NCBI GenBank assembly: GCA_020426085.1
Contig: JAGQQP010000248.1
Span: 1 to 6,372, forward strand
From: Planctomycetaceae bacterium
Lineage (GTDB): Bacteria; Planctomycetota; Planctomycetia; Planctomycetales; Planctomycetaceae
Direction: 5' to 3'
Length of the DNA stretch: 6,372 bases
How positions within the stretch are numbered: the stretch's first letter is position 1; each line of letters opens with the position of its first letter. The translations under genes were made by a program, and so were the position numbers. The notes beneath the pieces were generated by a model, which was given only the letters and a program-made list of their open reading frames with translations, searched no databases and had not been told where the DNA came from. Positions 1 to 6,241 of the stretch are shown here, piece after piece.

Positions 1-57
1 AACAGTAAAGACCTGTGTTCCAGAGAAGAAAAACAGGCCGGAGGTTCGGGGCGACTA

Positions 58-96
58 TAAAAAAAGCAGGCATGGCTCACAACAGCCATGCCTGCT
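58..96 (-). terminator. Intrinsic terminator of the sigma-factor gene
   Basis: A perfect 13-bp inverted repeat (65-77 pairs with 84-96, sequence AGCAGGCATGGCT) encloses a 6-base loop (78-83). On the minus strand it is followed at once by seven T residues, seen as A at 59-65 on the plus strand. The plus-strand side has no T-run, so it acts in the minus direction only. It lies about 125 bases beyond the stop codon of the sigma gene, the only minus-strand gene in reach. Confidence 0.9.
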
Positions 97-116
97 CAAG
101 GGGAGAACTCACTAAA

Positions 117-139
117 CTGGTCCTGTCAAACCGGACCAG
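117..139 (-). repeat. Small GC-rich inverted repeat in the sigma-factor 3' UTR
   Basis: CTGGTCC at 117-123 is the reverse complement of GGACCAG at 133-139, leaving a 9-base loop. Read on the minus strand the hairpin is followed by only three T residues, so it is a poor terminator alone. It sits between the sigma-factor stop codon and the strong terminator at 58-96. It could stabilise the 3' end or act as a weak first terminator. Confidence 0.4.
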
Positions 140-221
140 CAGAGCCTGCATTTATAGCAACGTTAAATTTTCGAAAACCAGATTCTGAGCCCCAAACTCA
201 GCACGAGTCTCTGAAACCGGG

Positions 222-1892
222 TTAAATCCCCGGGATCTCCACCCGTTCCACCTGAGTAATCCGTCTCAGTTTTTTCAGAGCCCGTGACTCCAACTGCCGG
301 ATCCGTTCTTTGGTCACGCCGAAACGGTCCCCGACCTGTTCAAGTGTCTGGGGCTCGTTACGGGCATTCAAACCGTATCGATAGATCAGAATATCCTTCT
401 CACGACCATCCAGCTGATCCAGAATGCTCATAATCACAGCATGCTGTTTCTGGTTAATCAGCTCTTCACGATACTGACTTTCCCGTTCATCGGTCGACTG
501 GAAGAACAACTCTTCATTCCCCGTCCGGAATCGATCCAGCACTTTGTATTCTGCTGGAATGGAACGGGCGTAGTTCTTCATGATCGCCCAGCTGGCATAA
601 GTCGAGAACTTATTCCCTTTGGTATAATCAAATTTTTCAATCGCACGGATCAGCGACATGTTGCCGTCGCTCACCATTTCGAAGAAGTTGCCTCCCGGAC
701 GAATGTGGCGTTTCGCGATCGAAACCACCAGACGCAGGTTACTGCGGATCAGGAAGTTTTTCACGTCCGTGCTCTCGTCGAGCAGCTTCTCAATCTGATC
801 CATATCCCGGGCCTTGGGACGATTCGGGTCCAGTTGCTCCTGGATCTGAAACGCCTTGTACTTCAGGAAGTTCAGTTTTCGGAAGTAATATGCTTCTTCT
901 TCCCGTGTTAACAGCGGGATGGAATACAGACTTGCCAGATAAGGAGGCAGCCCAGGCGGTGTGCGAACCTTCTCGCCAGCTTTATCAACTTCCGGAGGTG
1001 GCCCCAGAATGACTTTGTCAGCGTCAGCCTGCTCGAATTCATCACTGTGCATGTAGTCGATGGTCTGAGCATGCAGCCGGGCAGCACGTGCTTCGGAAAT
1101 AATACGATAGATGCTGGCTTTGGTTCGACAGTATCGTCGTGCCAGTTTCTCTACAGGGATTCCCCGCCGAAACGTGTTGTAGATATCACGCTTCTGCTGA
1201 TCAGTAATTTTCTCTGGAGCGTTAGGAAAGATTGCCAACTCAGGGTTCTCCCGATCAAAGTTTTTTAACGTGTAACGAATCGTCTCCGGAGAGCGATTCA
1301 TATGCCTGGCAATGCGGCGACTGATCTCGGCAGGGCACCCGCCATACCGGGCCAGACGTCGTGCACGACGCAGGATCTCTTCACGGTCTTCATCACTTAA
1401 CTGACTGAAATTCATGCTGCGGGCAATGTGTCCACGGTTCTTCTGCAGAAAGCGATCGACGGATGATTTCAGAAAACCAACACGCTTGCGACCGTTAAAC
1501 CGGAACCGGCGACTCACCAGACCTTTGTCTCTCCAGCGATCAACGGTTTTGGTTGAGATGTTGAATTTCTTACTCAAGTCCTGCACCGTGAGAACTTCTT
1601 CTGAAACATCCTCAACTTCTATTTCTGCGCTGTCGGACAGGTCTTCAATGAAACAACGCACGTCATGCAGTACGTCAGCCCCCGAAACAACCAGATCCGG
1701 ATATAACTCAGAACGGTATGTCGTAATCTGTCGACAAAGTTCCGGATAAGAATATTCCTGATCCTGTTCGATCTCTGACAGTAGTTCTTCTGCCCGCGTG
1801 ATCTGAGCCAGCTTGACTTCATGAGGAGCATATTTAACCTGCTGCTCGGCCAGCTGCTTGATTGCCGGATTGTTGTATTTTGAACTGATCAT
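222..1892 (-). CDS. Sigma-70 family RNA polymerase sigma factor with N-terminal HTH modules
   Basis: A 556-residue sigma factor that would direct core RNA polymerase to promoters. Residues about 99-150 form a MerR/excisionase-like HTH (LTVQDLSKKFNISTKTVDRW). Two further HTH-like segments follow at about 165-210 and 226-270. The sigma core comes next: region 1.2 near 314-348, region 2 at about 375-446 (core-binding and melting parts SNLRLVVSIAKRH and KFSTYASW), and region 4 at about 485-545 with the -35-reading helix VTKERIRQLESRALKKLRR. Between regions 2 and 4 only about 40 residues (446-484) remain and no normal region 3 is recognisable. The -35 contact residues match E. coli RpoD, whereas several -10 contact positions do not. 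The ATG at 1892 is preceded by GAGGG about 9 bases upstream, on the coding strand. The gene is monocistronic as far as visible and ends in a strong terminator. It is too divergent to call rpoD: an alternative or lineage-specific sigma factor is more likely. The family is certain, its regulon is unknown. Confidence 0.93.
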   Translation of the reverse strand: MISSKYNNPAIKQLAEQQVKYAPHEVKLAQITRAEELLSEIEQDQEYSYPELCRQITTYRSELYPDLVVSGADVLHDVRCFIEDLSDSAEIEVEDVSEEVLTVQDLSKKFNISTKTVDRWRDKGLVSRRFRFNGRKRVGFLKSSVDRFLQKNRGHIARSMNFSQLSDEDREEILRRARRLARYGGCPAEISRRIARHMNRSPETIRYTLKNFDRENPELAIFPNAPEKITDQQKRDIYNTFRRGIPVEKLARRYCRTKASIYRIISEARAARLHAQTIDYMHSDEFEQADADKVILGPPPEVDKAGEKVRTPPGLPPYLASLYSIPLLTREEEAYYFRKLNFLKYKAFQIQEQLDPNRPKARDMDQIEKLLDESTDVKNFLIRSNLRLVVSIAKRHIRPGGNFFEMVSDGNMSLIRAIEKFDYTKGNKFSTYASWAIMKNYARSIPAEYKVLDRFRTGNEELFFQSTDERESQYREELINQKQHAVIMSILDQLDGREKDILIYRYGLNARNEPQTLEQVGDRFGVTKERIRQLESRALKKLRRITQVERVEIPGI

Positions 1893-2146
1893 GATTCCCC
1901 ACCCTCTTTTTATGACTGTTCCCGGTGACCATCGTGTCCTTCACGTCATTCATCTCCAGGCTCTGCCACTTACTACGTAATAAGAGACGAATCTGAGAAG
2001 AAAAAGTTCACACGTAAAATAATTTTAGCCAAACAAATGAAGATTGCAGCAAAAGATTCAGGACACTCCGGAAACGCCCACTTCTAAATCAACCTAATCC
2101 ATTTATTACAAACACCTTATGAACCACTATGGCAATTTGACGGCAG

Positions 2147-2166
2147 AGCGATCTGGATCGCTTTTT
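2147..2166 (+). terminator. Terminator-like hairpin with T-run, no gene upstream
   Basis: AGCGAT (2147-2152) pairs with ATCGCT (2157-2162) around a CTGG loop, and T residues run from 2162 to 2166 on the plus strand. The stem is short at 6 bp and half AT, so it would be a modest terminator. No plus-strand gene lies upstream within this window. It might end a small RNA or antisense transcript, or be a chance structure. Confidence 0.35.
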
Positions 2167-2220
2167 CTGCTATTCCTGCATGAAAATCCTGGTGAGTTTG
2201 ATCTTAAAATCAACAAAATG

Positions 2221-2236
2221 TGTGAAATATCTCACA
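2221..2236. promoter_or_regulatory. CRP/FNR-family type operator (TGTGA-N6-TCACA)
   Basis: The core is an exact match to the palindromic E. coli CRP consensus, TGTGA-N6-TCACA, and the right flank TTT also matches. A second register of the same palindrome pairs AAATGTG (2216-2222) with CACATTT (2233-2239). It lies about 329 bases from the sigma-factor start and 345 bases from the PSCyt2/PSD1 start, which is far for a classical activator site. The site could serve either divergent gene or an unseen transcript. That a CRP/FNR-type protein binds here is inference. Confidence 0.4.
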
Positions 2237-2580
2237 TTTGCCATTCGACACACCCTGCCAAAGCAAGTGCACAAACACTTCGATCCGCAGTCAATACTAA
2301 AGTACACTTGTTCGTATATTCAGACACTCTGGAGCCATCGACTAATAGACGCCTGGATCTTGTTGTAAAAATATCTTGTAACAGCCTGATCCGAATGCAT
2401 CAAAATCTATTTACCTTCAATCACAACGCTGTAACATAAAGTAAGGACTTGCAGTTTGTTGACATTCCTTTGAACTCAACACTGAAAGTTCCTGCTCTCT
2501 GATATACGCTGAATTCTCCGGTTGTATTTGATGAAACAGTATTCAGATCGTCGCATTCCCTATCTCAAACAGGTTTCTCC

Positions 2581-4185
2581 ATGTTGAAGCGTCGCTCCTC
2601 TTCTCAATGGATCATTCTGGTTGCCCTGATTTGCCTGATTATTTCAGTCTCTTCTTCGGCGGCACCGAAAAAAAATGCTGCCCCCAAAACACCTCCGTTG
2701 AATTTACCCCCCTTAAAAACCCAGGAGCAGAAAATGCAACTGCTGGGTTACATCAGGCAGACCATGCCTACACGTCGTATCGCGCAGCGAATCACGTTCA
2801 GTTCAGCCGACCTGGATCAGGCACTGGAACAGGAACTCGGGCCTGCCGCACAATCGCTGGCGCAAACGATTGATGACGAGACCTTCATCAGAAGAGCTTC
2901 ACTGGATCTAACCGGGCAACTCCCTGAACCAGACAAAATTGAAGCATTCCTCAAAGACCAGAGCACCGGCAAACGCAGTGCACTCATCGATGAATTACTG
3001 GAATCACCGGCCTACGGTCGCAAGTGGGCACGCTACTGGACCTCAGTCATTTTTTATGAAAGCGAAGCAAATAAAAGGCGCGTCGATCCACAGGCACTGG
3101 AGGACTGGCTGGCAGAACAGTTCAATAAAGGTGCCCCCTGGGATTACATCACGGTCATGCTGATCTCGGCGACTCCCGAGCGAAATAAAGCGAAGCGCGA
3201 TGACTACGGTCAGGACTTTGGTCCCAATAATTTTGTGCTCGCCTGTGAAAACAAATCGACCGAGCTCGCTTCCCAGACGGCACGTATTTTCATGGGCATC
3301 AGCATCAAATGTGCGGAATGCCACGACCACCCCTTCGATAACTGGAAACGGGAACAGTTTCACGAACTGGCTGCCTTTTTTCATCCCTACACCTACAAAA
3401 TGCCCGACCAGACTGACCCCAAAGTACAGACTGTGGTTCAGCCCCGCTTTTTACTGGGTGAAAAGCCACATGAAAAAATGAAGGCGGACGCACGTCGGGT
3501 CTCCATAGCAGCGTTCCTGGCCTACAATCCTAAAAATTACTGGTTCGCCCGCGCTTATGTGAACCGCATCTGGAGCGAACTCATCGGCGACGGTTTCTAT
3601 GATGTGGATAGCCTGGGCCCCGACAGTGAAGTCGTTCACAAACCGGTCGTGAATCGCATCGCTGCCAACTTCCGCTATAAAGACTTCGATCCTAAATGGG
3701 TTTTTCGACTGATCATGAATTCCCGGATCTATCAACGTGAGATCCGTACCAGCAATTCCGATTCGGAACTGTTTACCGCAGTCAGACCCTCACGTCTGCG
3801 CCCCGATGTGATCGCCGATTCCGTTGAAAACCTGATTGGAGAAGACCCCTCTGTCCGCAAGGAAATCATGCAGGCCTTTGACATGAACCCCTCACTCCCA
3901 CAGGATGCGTTAGAAGGTTCCATTCAACAGGCACTCCTGATGATGAATAACCAGGAACTGCAGACCAGGCTCTCACAAAGCGAACTGAAAGAACAACTGG
4001 TCAAGATCTCTTCCGATACGGAACTGGTTCAGTCGCTGTATCTGAAAGTCCTGGCCCGACATGCTACGCCGTCAGAACTGGAGCGCAATCTCAGCTATCT
4101 GCGAGAGTCAGAAAAACGCGAAGAAGCGGTTGATGATCTGCTCTGGGTTCTGCTCAATTCCACTGAATTTCGCACAAAACGCTAA
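2581..4185 (+). CDS. Exported PSCyt2/PSD1 (DUF1549 and DUF1553) protein
   Basis: A 534-residue planctomycete-type protein of unknown biochemical role. Residues 1-28 form a Sec-type signal peptide (basic MLKRR, hydrophobic IILVALICLIISV, small residues before AAPKK), so it should act in the periplasm or cell envelope. A Pro/Ala/Lys-rich linker follows. The DUF1549 (PSCyt2) domain covers about 72-268, with the signature RRASLDLTGQLPEPDKIEAF, SPAYGRKWARYW and a CAECHDHPFDNW motif at 244-255 that contains CXXCH, a possible c-type haem site. The DUF1553 (PSD1) domain covers about 318-530, with FARAYVNRIWSELIGDG, RLIMNSRIYQRE and the C-terminal LYLKVLARHATPSELE and DLLWVLLNSTEF. Compared with many family members it is short: there is no separate PSCyt1 cytochrome domain and no PA14 or Ig-like insert. 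A weak CAGG lies 7 bases before the ATG. The DUF1501 gene starts 26 bp downstream, very likely in the same operon. Confidence 0.92.
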   Translation: MLKRRSSSQWIILVALICLIISVSSSAAPKKNAAPKTPPLNLPPLKTQEQKMQLLGYIRQTMPTRRIAQRITFSSADLDQALEQELGPAAQSLAQTIDDETFIRRASLDLTGQLPEPDKIEAFLKDQSTGKRSALIDELLESPAYGRKWARYWTSVIFYESEANKRRVDPQALEDWLAEQFNKGAPWDYITVMLISATPERNKAKRDDYGQDFGPNNFVLACENKSTELASQTARIFMGISIKCAECHDHPFDNWKREQFHELAAFFHPYTYKMPDQTDPKVQTVVQPRFLLGEKPHEKMKADARRVSIAAFLAYNPKNYWFARAYVNRIWSELIGDGFYDVDSLGPDSEVVHKPVVNRIAANFRYKDFDPKWVFRLIMNSRIYQREIRTSNSDSELFTAVRPSRLRPDVIADSVENLIGEDPSVRKEIMQAFDMNPSLPQDALEGSIQQALLMMNNQELQTRLSQSELKEQLVKISSDTELVQSLYLKVLARHATPSELERNLSYLRESEKREEAVDDLLWVLLNSTEFRTKR

Positions 4186-4211
4186 CGGTATCCTTACACG
4201 GGAACAATCAA

Positions 4212-5493
4212 ATGCAGACAGATGCGCTCTTACACCTTAATCTGAATCGACGCGGCAGATTGTCGCGCAGAAACTTCCTGCAGTCAGCCGCACTGGGAAT
4301 CGGCGGCTCTGCACTGCTCTCCCAGTTTCGCCTGCATGCAGAGGACCTGAAAAAAGAGGGACGCTCCTGCATCCTGCTCTGGCTGGCCGGCGCTCCAAGT
4401 CAGATGGAAACCTGGGATCCGAAACCAGGTACACCCAATGGCGGTGAAACGAAAAAAATTCAGACGCAGGCTCCCGGAGTCGAAATCGCACATTACTGGC
4501 CTAAAATCGCTGCGACGATGAATGAGATCGCTGTCATTCGTGCCATGACCGGCAAAGAAGCCGCCCACGAGCGAGGCACCTACCATCTGCATACCGGACA
4601 TCGCATGCTGGGCATCGAAAAGTTCCCGCACTTTGGTTCGGTCGTGGCCCGCGAGCTGGGCGACCCGCAATCCGATATTCCGAACTTTGTCAGCATCGGT
4701 CAGACCCTGAGTTCCGGTTTTCTGGGAGTTCAGGTCGCTCCGTTCATTATCGACCGGCCAGGTCAGTTGCCGGACAACGTGGTCAACAGCACTTCTGATT
4801 TACGTCAACGGAGAAGGCTTGCTCTACTCAGTCAGCAGGAACATGAGTTCGCACAGGCAGGAGCAGCCGAACTGGTGAAAGAACAGAGCGAACTCTATCA
4901 GAAAGCCAACCTGATGATGACCTCGCCGCGACTGAAGGCGTTTCAGTTCGACGATGAACCGGCTGCGATGCAGGAAGCATATGGAAAAACACAAACCGGA
5001 CAGGGACTGCTGGTGGCACGCAGACTGGTTGAAGCCGGAGTCCCGTTTGTGGAAGTCCGCTGCAACGGCTGGGACATGCACAGTAGCGTTTTCAGCAGCA
5101 TGGAACGCCGCGCCCCCGAAGTCGATCAGGGTCTGTCTCAACTCCTGCTGGACCTGAAACAACGGGGACTGCTGGAAAAAACGCTGGTGCTCTGCATGGG
5201 GCGAATTCGGACGCACTCCCAAAATCAATGCCAACTCCGGTCGCGATCACTGGCCTCGTGTCTCGACAGCGCTGGTTGCTGGTGGCGGCATGAAGACCGG
5301 GAAGATCATCGGCTCAACCAACCGACTCGGCGAATATGCGGAAGACCGCCCGGTTCATTTCCAGGAAGTCTTTGCGACCCTCTATCACAACCTGGGCATT
5401 GATGTTGAAACCAGCACGGTTACCGACCTGCAGGGACGCCCCCGTTATCTGGTCGATACGAACCAGTACAAAGTCATGCCCGAACTGGTCTGA
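4212..5493 (+). pseudogene. DUF1501 protein, Tat-exported, split by a one-base frameshift
   Basis: DUF1501 proteins belong to the alkaline phosphatase/sulfatase-like superfamily and commonly sit next to PSCyt2/PSD1 genes; the substrate is unknown. Residues 18-24 (SRRNFLQ) are a twin-arginine signal, followed by a hydrophobic stretch to about 38, so export is folded via Tat. Family motifs seen are WLAGAPSQMETWDPKPG (57-73), AHERGTYHLHTGHRMLG (118-134) and GWDMH (286-290). After codon 330 (LVLCMG) the frame breaks: an unbroken reading ends at a stop at 5400-5402 (396 residues, with 66 unrelated ones at the end). Shifting by one base at the GGGG of 5198-5201 restores [34 protein letters not shown] and a normal C-terminus ending PELV at 5493. 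The repaired protein would be 426 residues, a usual length. Everything else is intact, so a recent mutation or a sequencing error is likeliest. The start is supported by GGGA 8 bases upstream. Confidence 0.88.
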
Positions 5494-5526
5494 GCGAGAC
5501 TTCCACAGTCTCATTGCAAATCTCGC
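5494..5526 (+). repeat. Two overlapping, mutually exclusive stems between DUF1501 and the next gene
   Basis: Directly after the DUF1501 stop codon, GAGACT (5496-5501) can pair with AGTCTC (5507-5512). Alternatively GCGAGA (5494-5499) can pair with TCTCGC (5521-5526). The two stems share bases, so only one can form at a time. No T-run follows either stem, so this is not an intrinsic terminator. Read-through into the downstream gene at 5575 is therefore possible. Each stem is only 6 bp, and a chance origin is quite possible. Confidence 0.3.
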
Positions 5527-5574
5527 CTTGATCAAGGAATGCGATCCGGCTGTCCCAGTATGAGGGCGTGACTT

Positions 5575-6108
5575 ATGGCGTTGAGTCCTGCGCAGAACCG
5601 GTTGTTAAATATTGCAGCGTTGATTTTCGCTGCACTCGGACTTGCCTGGGTTGTTTACATACAAGCGATTAGAGGAATGACCAGTGGCCCCGATTTTATT
5701 CAGGCGGTCAAATCCGGGGAAATCACAGCAGACTCTGTGACTTCCATTGAAGTGGTTGAGCCTCCTCCAGGATACTCTGCGTTTACAGCCAGTGAATATG
5801 AACGCTTAACACGCCTGGCAACGATCACAGACCAAACAGCAATCAACGATCTCCTGACAGCGTTGCTGGGTGCCAGGCCCGGGCAGTATTCTCAAAATCA
5901 TCCGTCCTTACAGTACCACGTGTATTTGAAGGTCAACTGTCAGGAAGACTTCTTCTGGCTGGACGTTGAGGAGCATCAGGATGCAAAAAGTGCGGTGCTG
6001 ACAGTGGAAGCCAACAATCGGAACGCGCTCAATCCCAATGGTGCCACTCTGTATTACCTGCAAAACTATGCTGAAGTTCTCGGCTTGCTGCAGCAGAAAG
6101 AAAAGTGA
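5575..6108 (+). CDS. Small membrane-anchored protein of unknown function
   Basis: I do not recognise the family of this 177-residue protein. Residues about 10-32 (LLNIAALIFAALGLAWVVYIQA) form one hydrophobic segment, either an N-terminal membrane anchor or an uncleaved signal. The remainder would lie outside the cytoplasm. The soluble part is mixed alpha/beta in character, with a Glu-Pro-Pro-Pro-Gly turn near 62-66 and aromatic-rich strands near 113-130 (YHVYLKV, FFWLDVEE). It has one cysteine (122) and no lipobox, haem motif or obvious catalytic signature. The start is well defined: a stop codon in the same frame lies at 5569-5571 and GAGG sits 9 bases before the ATG. It follows the DUF1501 gene by 81 bp on the same strand with no terminator between them, so it may be part of that operon, but the gap and its own ribosome binding site also allow independent expression. 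Confidence 0.8.
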   Translation: MALSPAQNRLLNIAALIFAALGLAWVVYIQAIRGMTSGPDFIQAVKSGEITADSVTSIEVVEPPPGYSAFTASEYERLTRLATITDQTAINDLLTALLGARPGQYSQNHPSLQYHVYLKVNCQEDFFWLDVEEHQDAKSAVLTVEANNRNALNPNGATLYYLQNYAEVLGLLQQKEK

Positions 6109-6189
6109 CATCCAGCGACAAAAAAAATTCGCGGTACTTGTCTCTGAAAATTCAGTCTCTTACACTTTCAACTCACAGTGATCACCAGA

Positions 6190-6201
6190 TTGTAATTACA
6201 A
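6190..6201. promoter_or_regulatory. Perfect 12-bp palindrome upstream of the last gene
   Basis: TTGTAATTACAA is a perfect palindrome whose centre lies about 46 bases before the ATG at 6242, where an operator for a dimeric repressor would be expected. A second short inverted repeat, TTTGC-CAT-GCAAA, follows at 6210-6222. I cannot assign the palindrome to a known regulator family from sequence alone. Confidence 0.35.
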
Positions 6202-6241
6202 ACTCATGCTTTGCCATGCAAATAAGCTTGCAGGATTGACG

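Larger units (their letters stand above)
1..221. other. Gene-free stretch downstream of the sigma-factor gene
   Basis: No coding region can be supported here. The short open frames entering from the left edge end at stop codons within about 60 to 115 bases and show no recognisable protein, so the end of a gene lying further left cannot be confirmed or excluded. The stretch serves as the 3' untranslated region of the minus-strand sigma-factor gene. It carries a strong terminator and a second, smaller inverted repeat, both listed separately. Confidence 0.6.
1893..2580. other. Divergent intergenic region, AT-richer, no convincing gene
   Basis: This 688-bp gap separates the minus-strand sigma gene from the plus-strand PSCyt2/PSD1 gene, so promoters for both must lie here. 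It is visibly richer in A and T than its neighbours. An open frame at 2119-2439 lacks a ribosome binding site and has a composition unlike protein, so I leave it out. Elements seen are a CRP-like palindrome (2221-2236), a plus-strand hairpin with a T-run (2147-2166), and two AT-rich palindromes (1970-1983, 2015-2027). A perfect TTGACA occurs at 2459-2464, without a good -10 partner at the usual spacing. Confidence 0.6.

Noticed and set aside
1..115. 3' end of a plus-strand gene entering from the left edge
   Set aside because: Two frames are open for 19 and 37 codons, but neither shows a recognisable sequence, and the second runs through the terminator hairpin.
441..911. Plus-strand open frame of 156 codons inside the sigma-factor gene
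   Set aside because: Antisense shadow of a well-supported sigma-70 coding region; no start context and no family resemblance.
1912..1980. 22-codon plus-strand open frame upstream of the terminator-like hairpin
   Set aside because: Very short, no ribosome binding site, overlaps the 5' leader of the divergent sigma gene; expected by chance.
2119..2439. Open frame of 106 codons in the divergent intergenic region
   Set aside because: No ribosome binding site, composition unlike the neighbouring proteins, AT-rich, overlaps the CRP-like site and the hairpin, and no recognisable motif.
2459..2487. Sigma-70 promoter for the PSCyt2/PSD1 gene based on TTGACA
   Set aside because: The -35 is perfect, but no sequence at 15-18 bases spacing resembles TATAAT (the best is CTGAAA), so a standard promoter cannot be claimed.
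5290..5493. Separate small gene of 67 codons
   Set aside because: Its whole sequence is the C-terminal part of the DUF1501 protein after the frameshift, and the same frame extends upstream through GRDHW and EFGRTP; it is not an independent gene.
6144..6155. CTGAAAATTCAG palindrome as a terminator for the gene ending at 6108
   Set aside because: The stem is only 4-5 bp with a minimal loop and no T-run follows; no terminator is visible in this gap.
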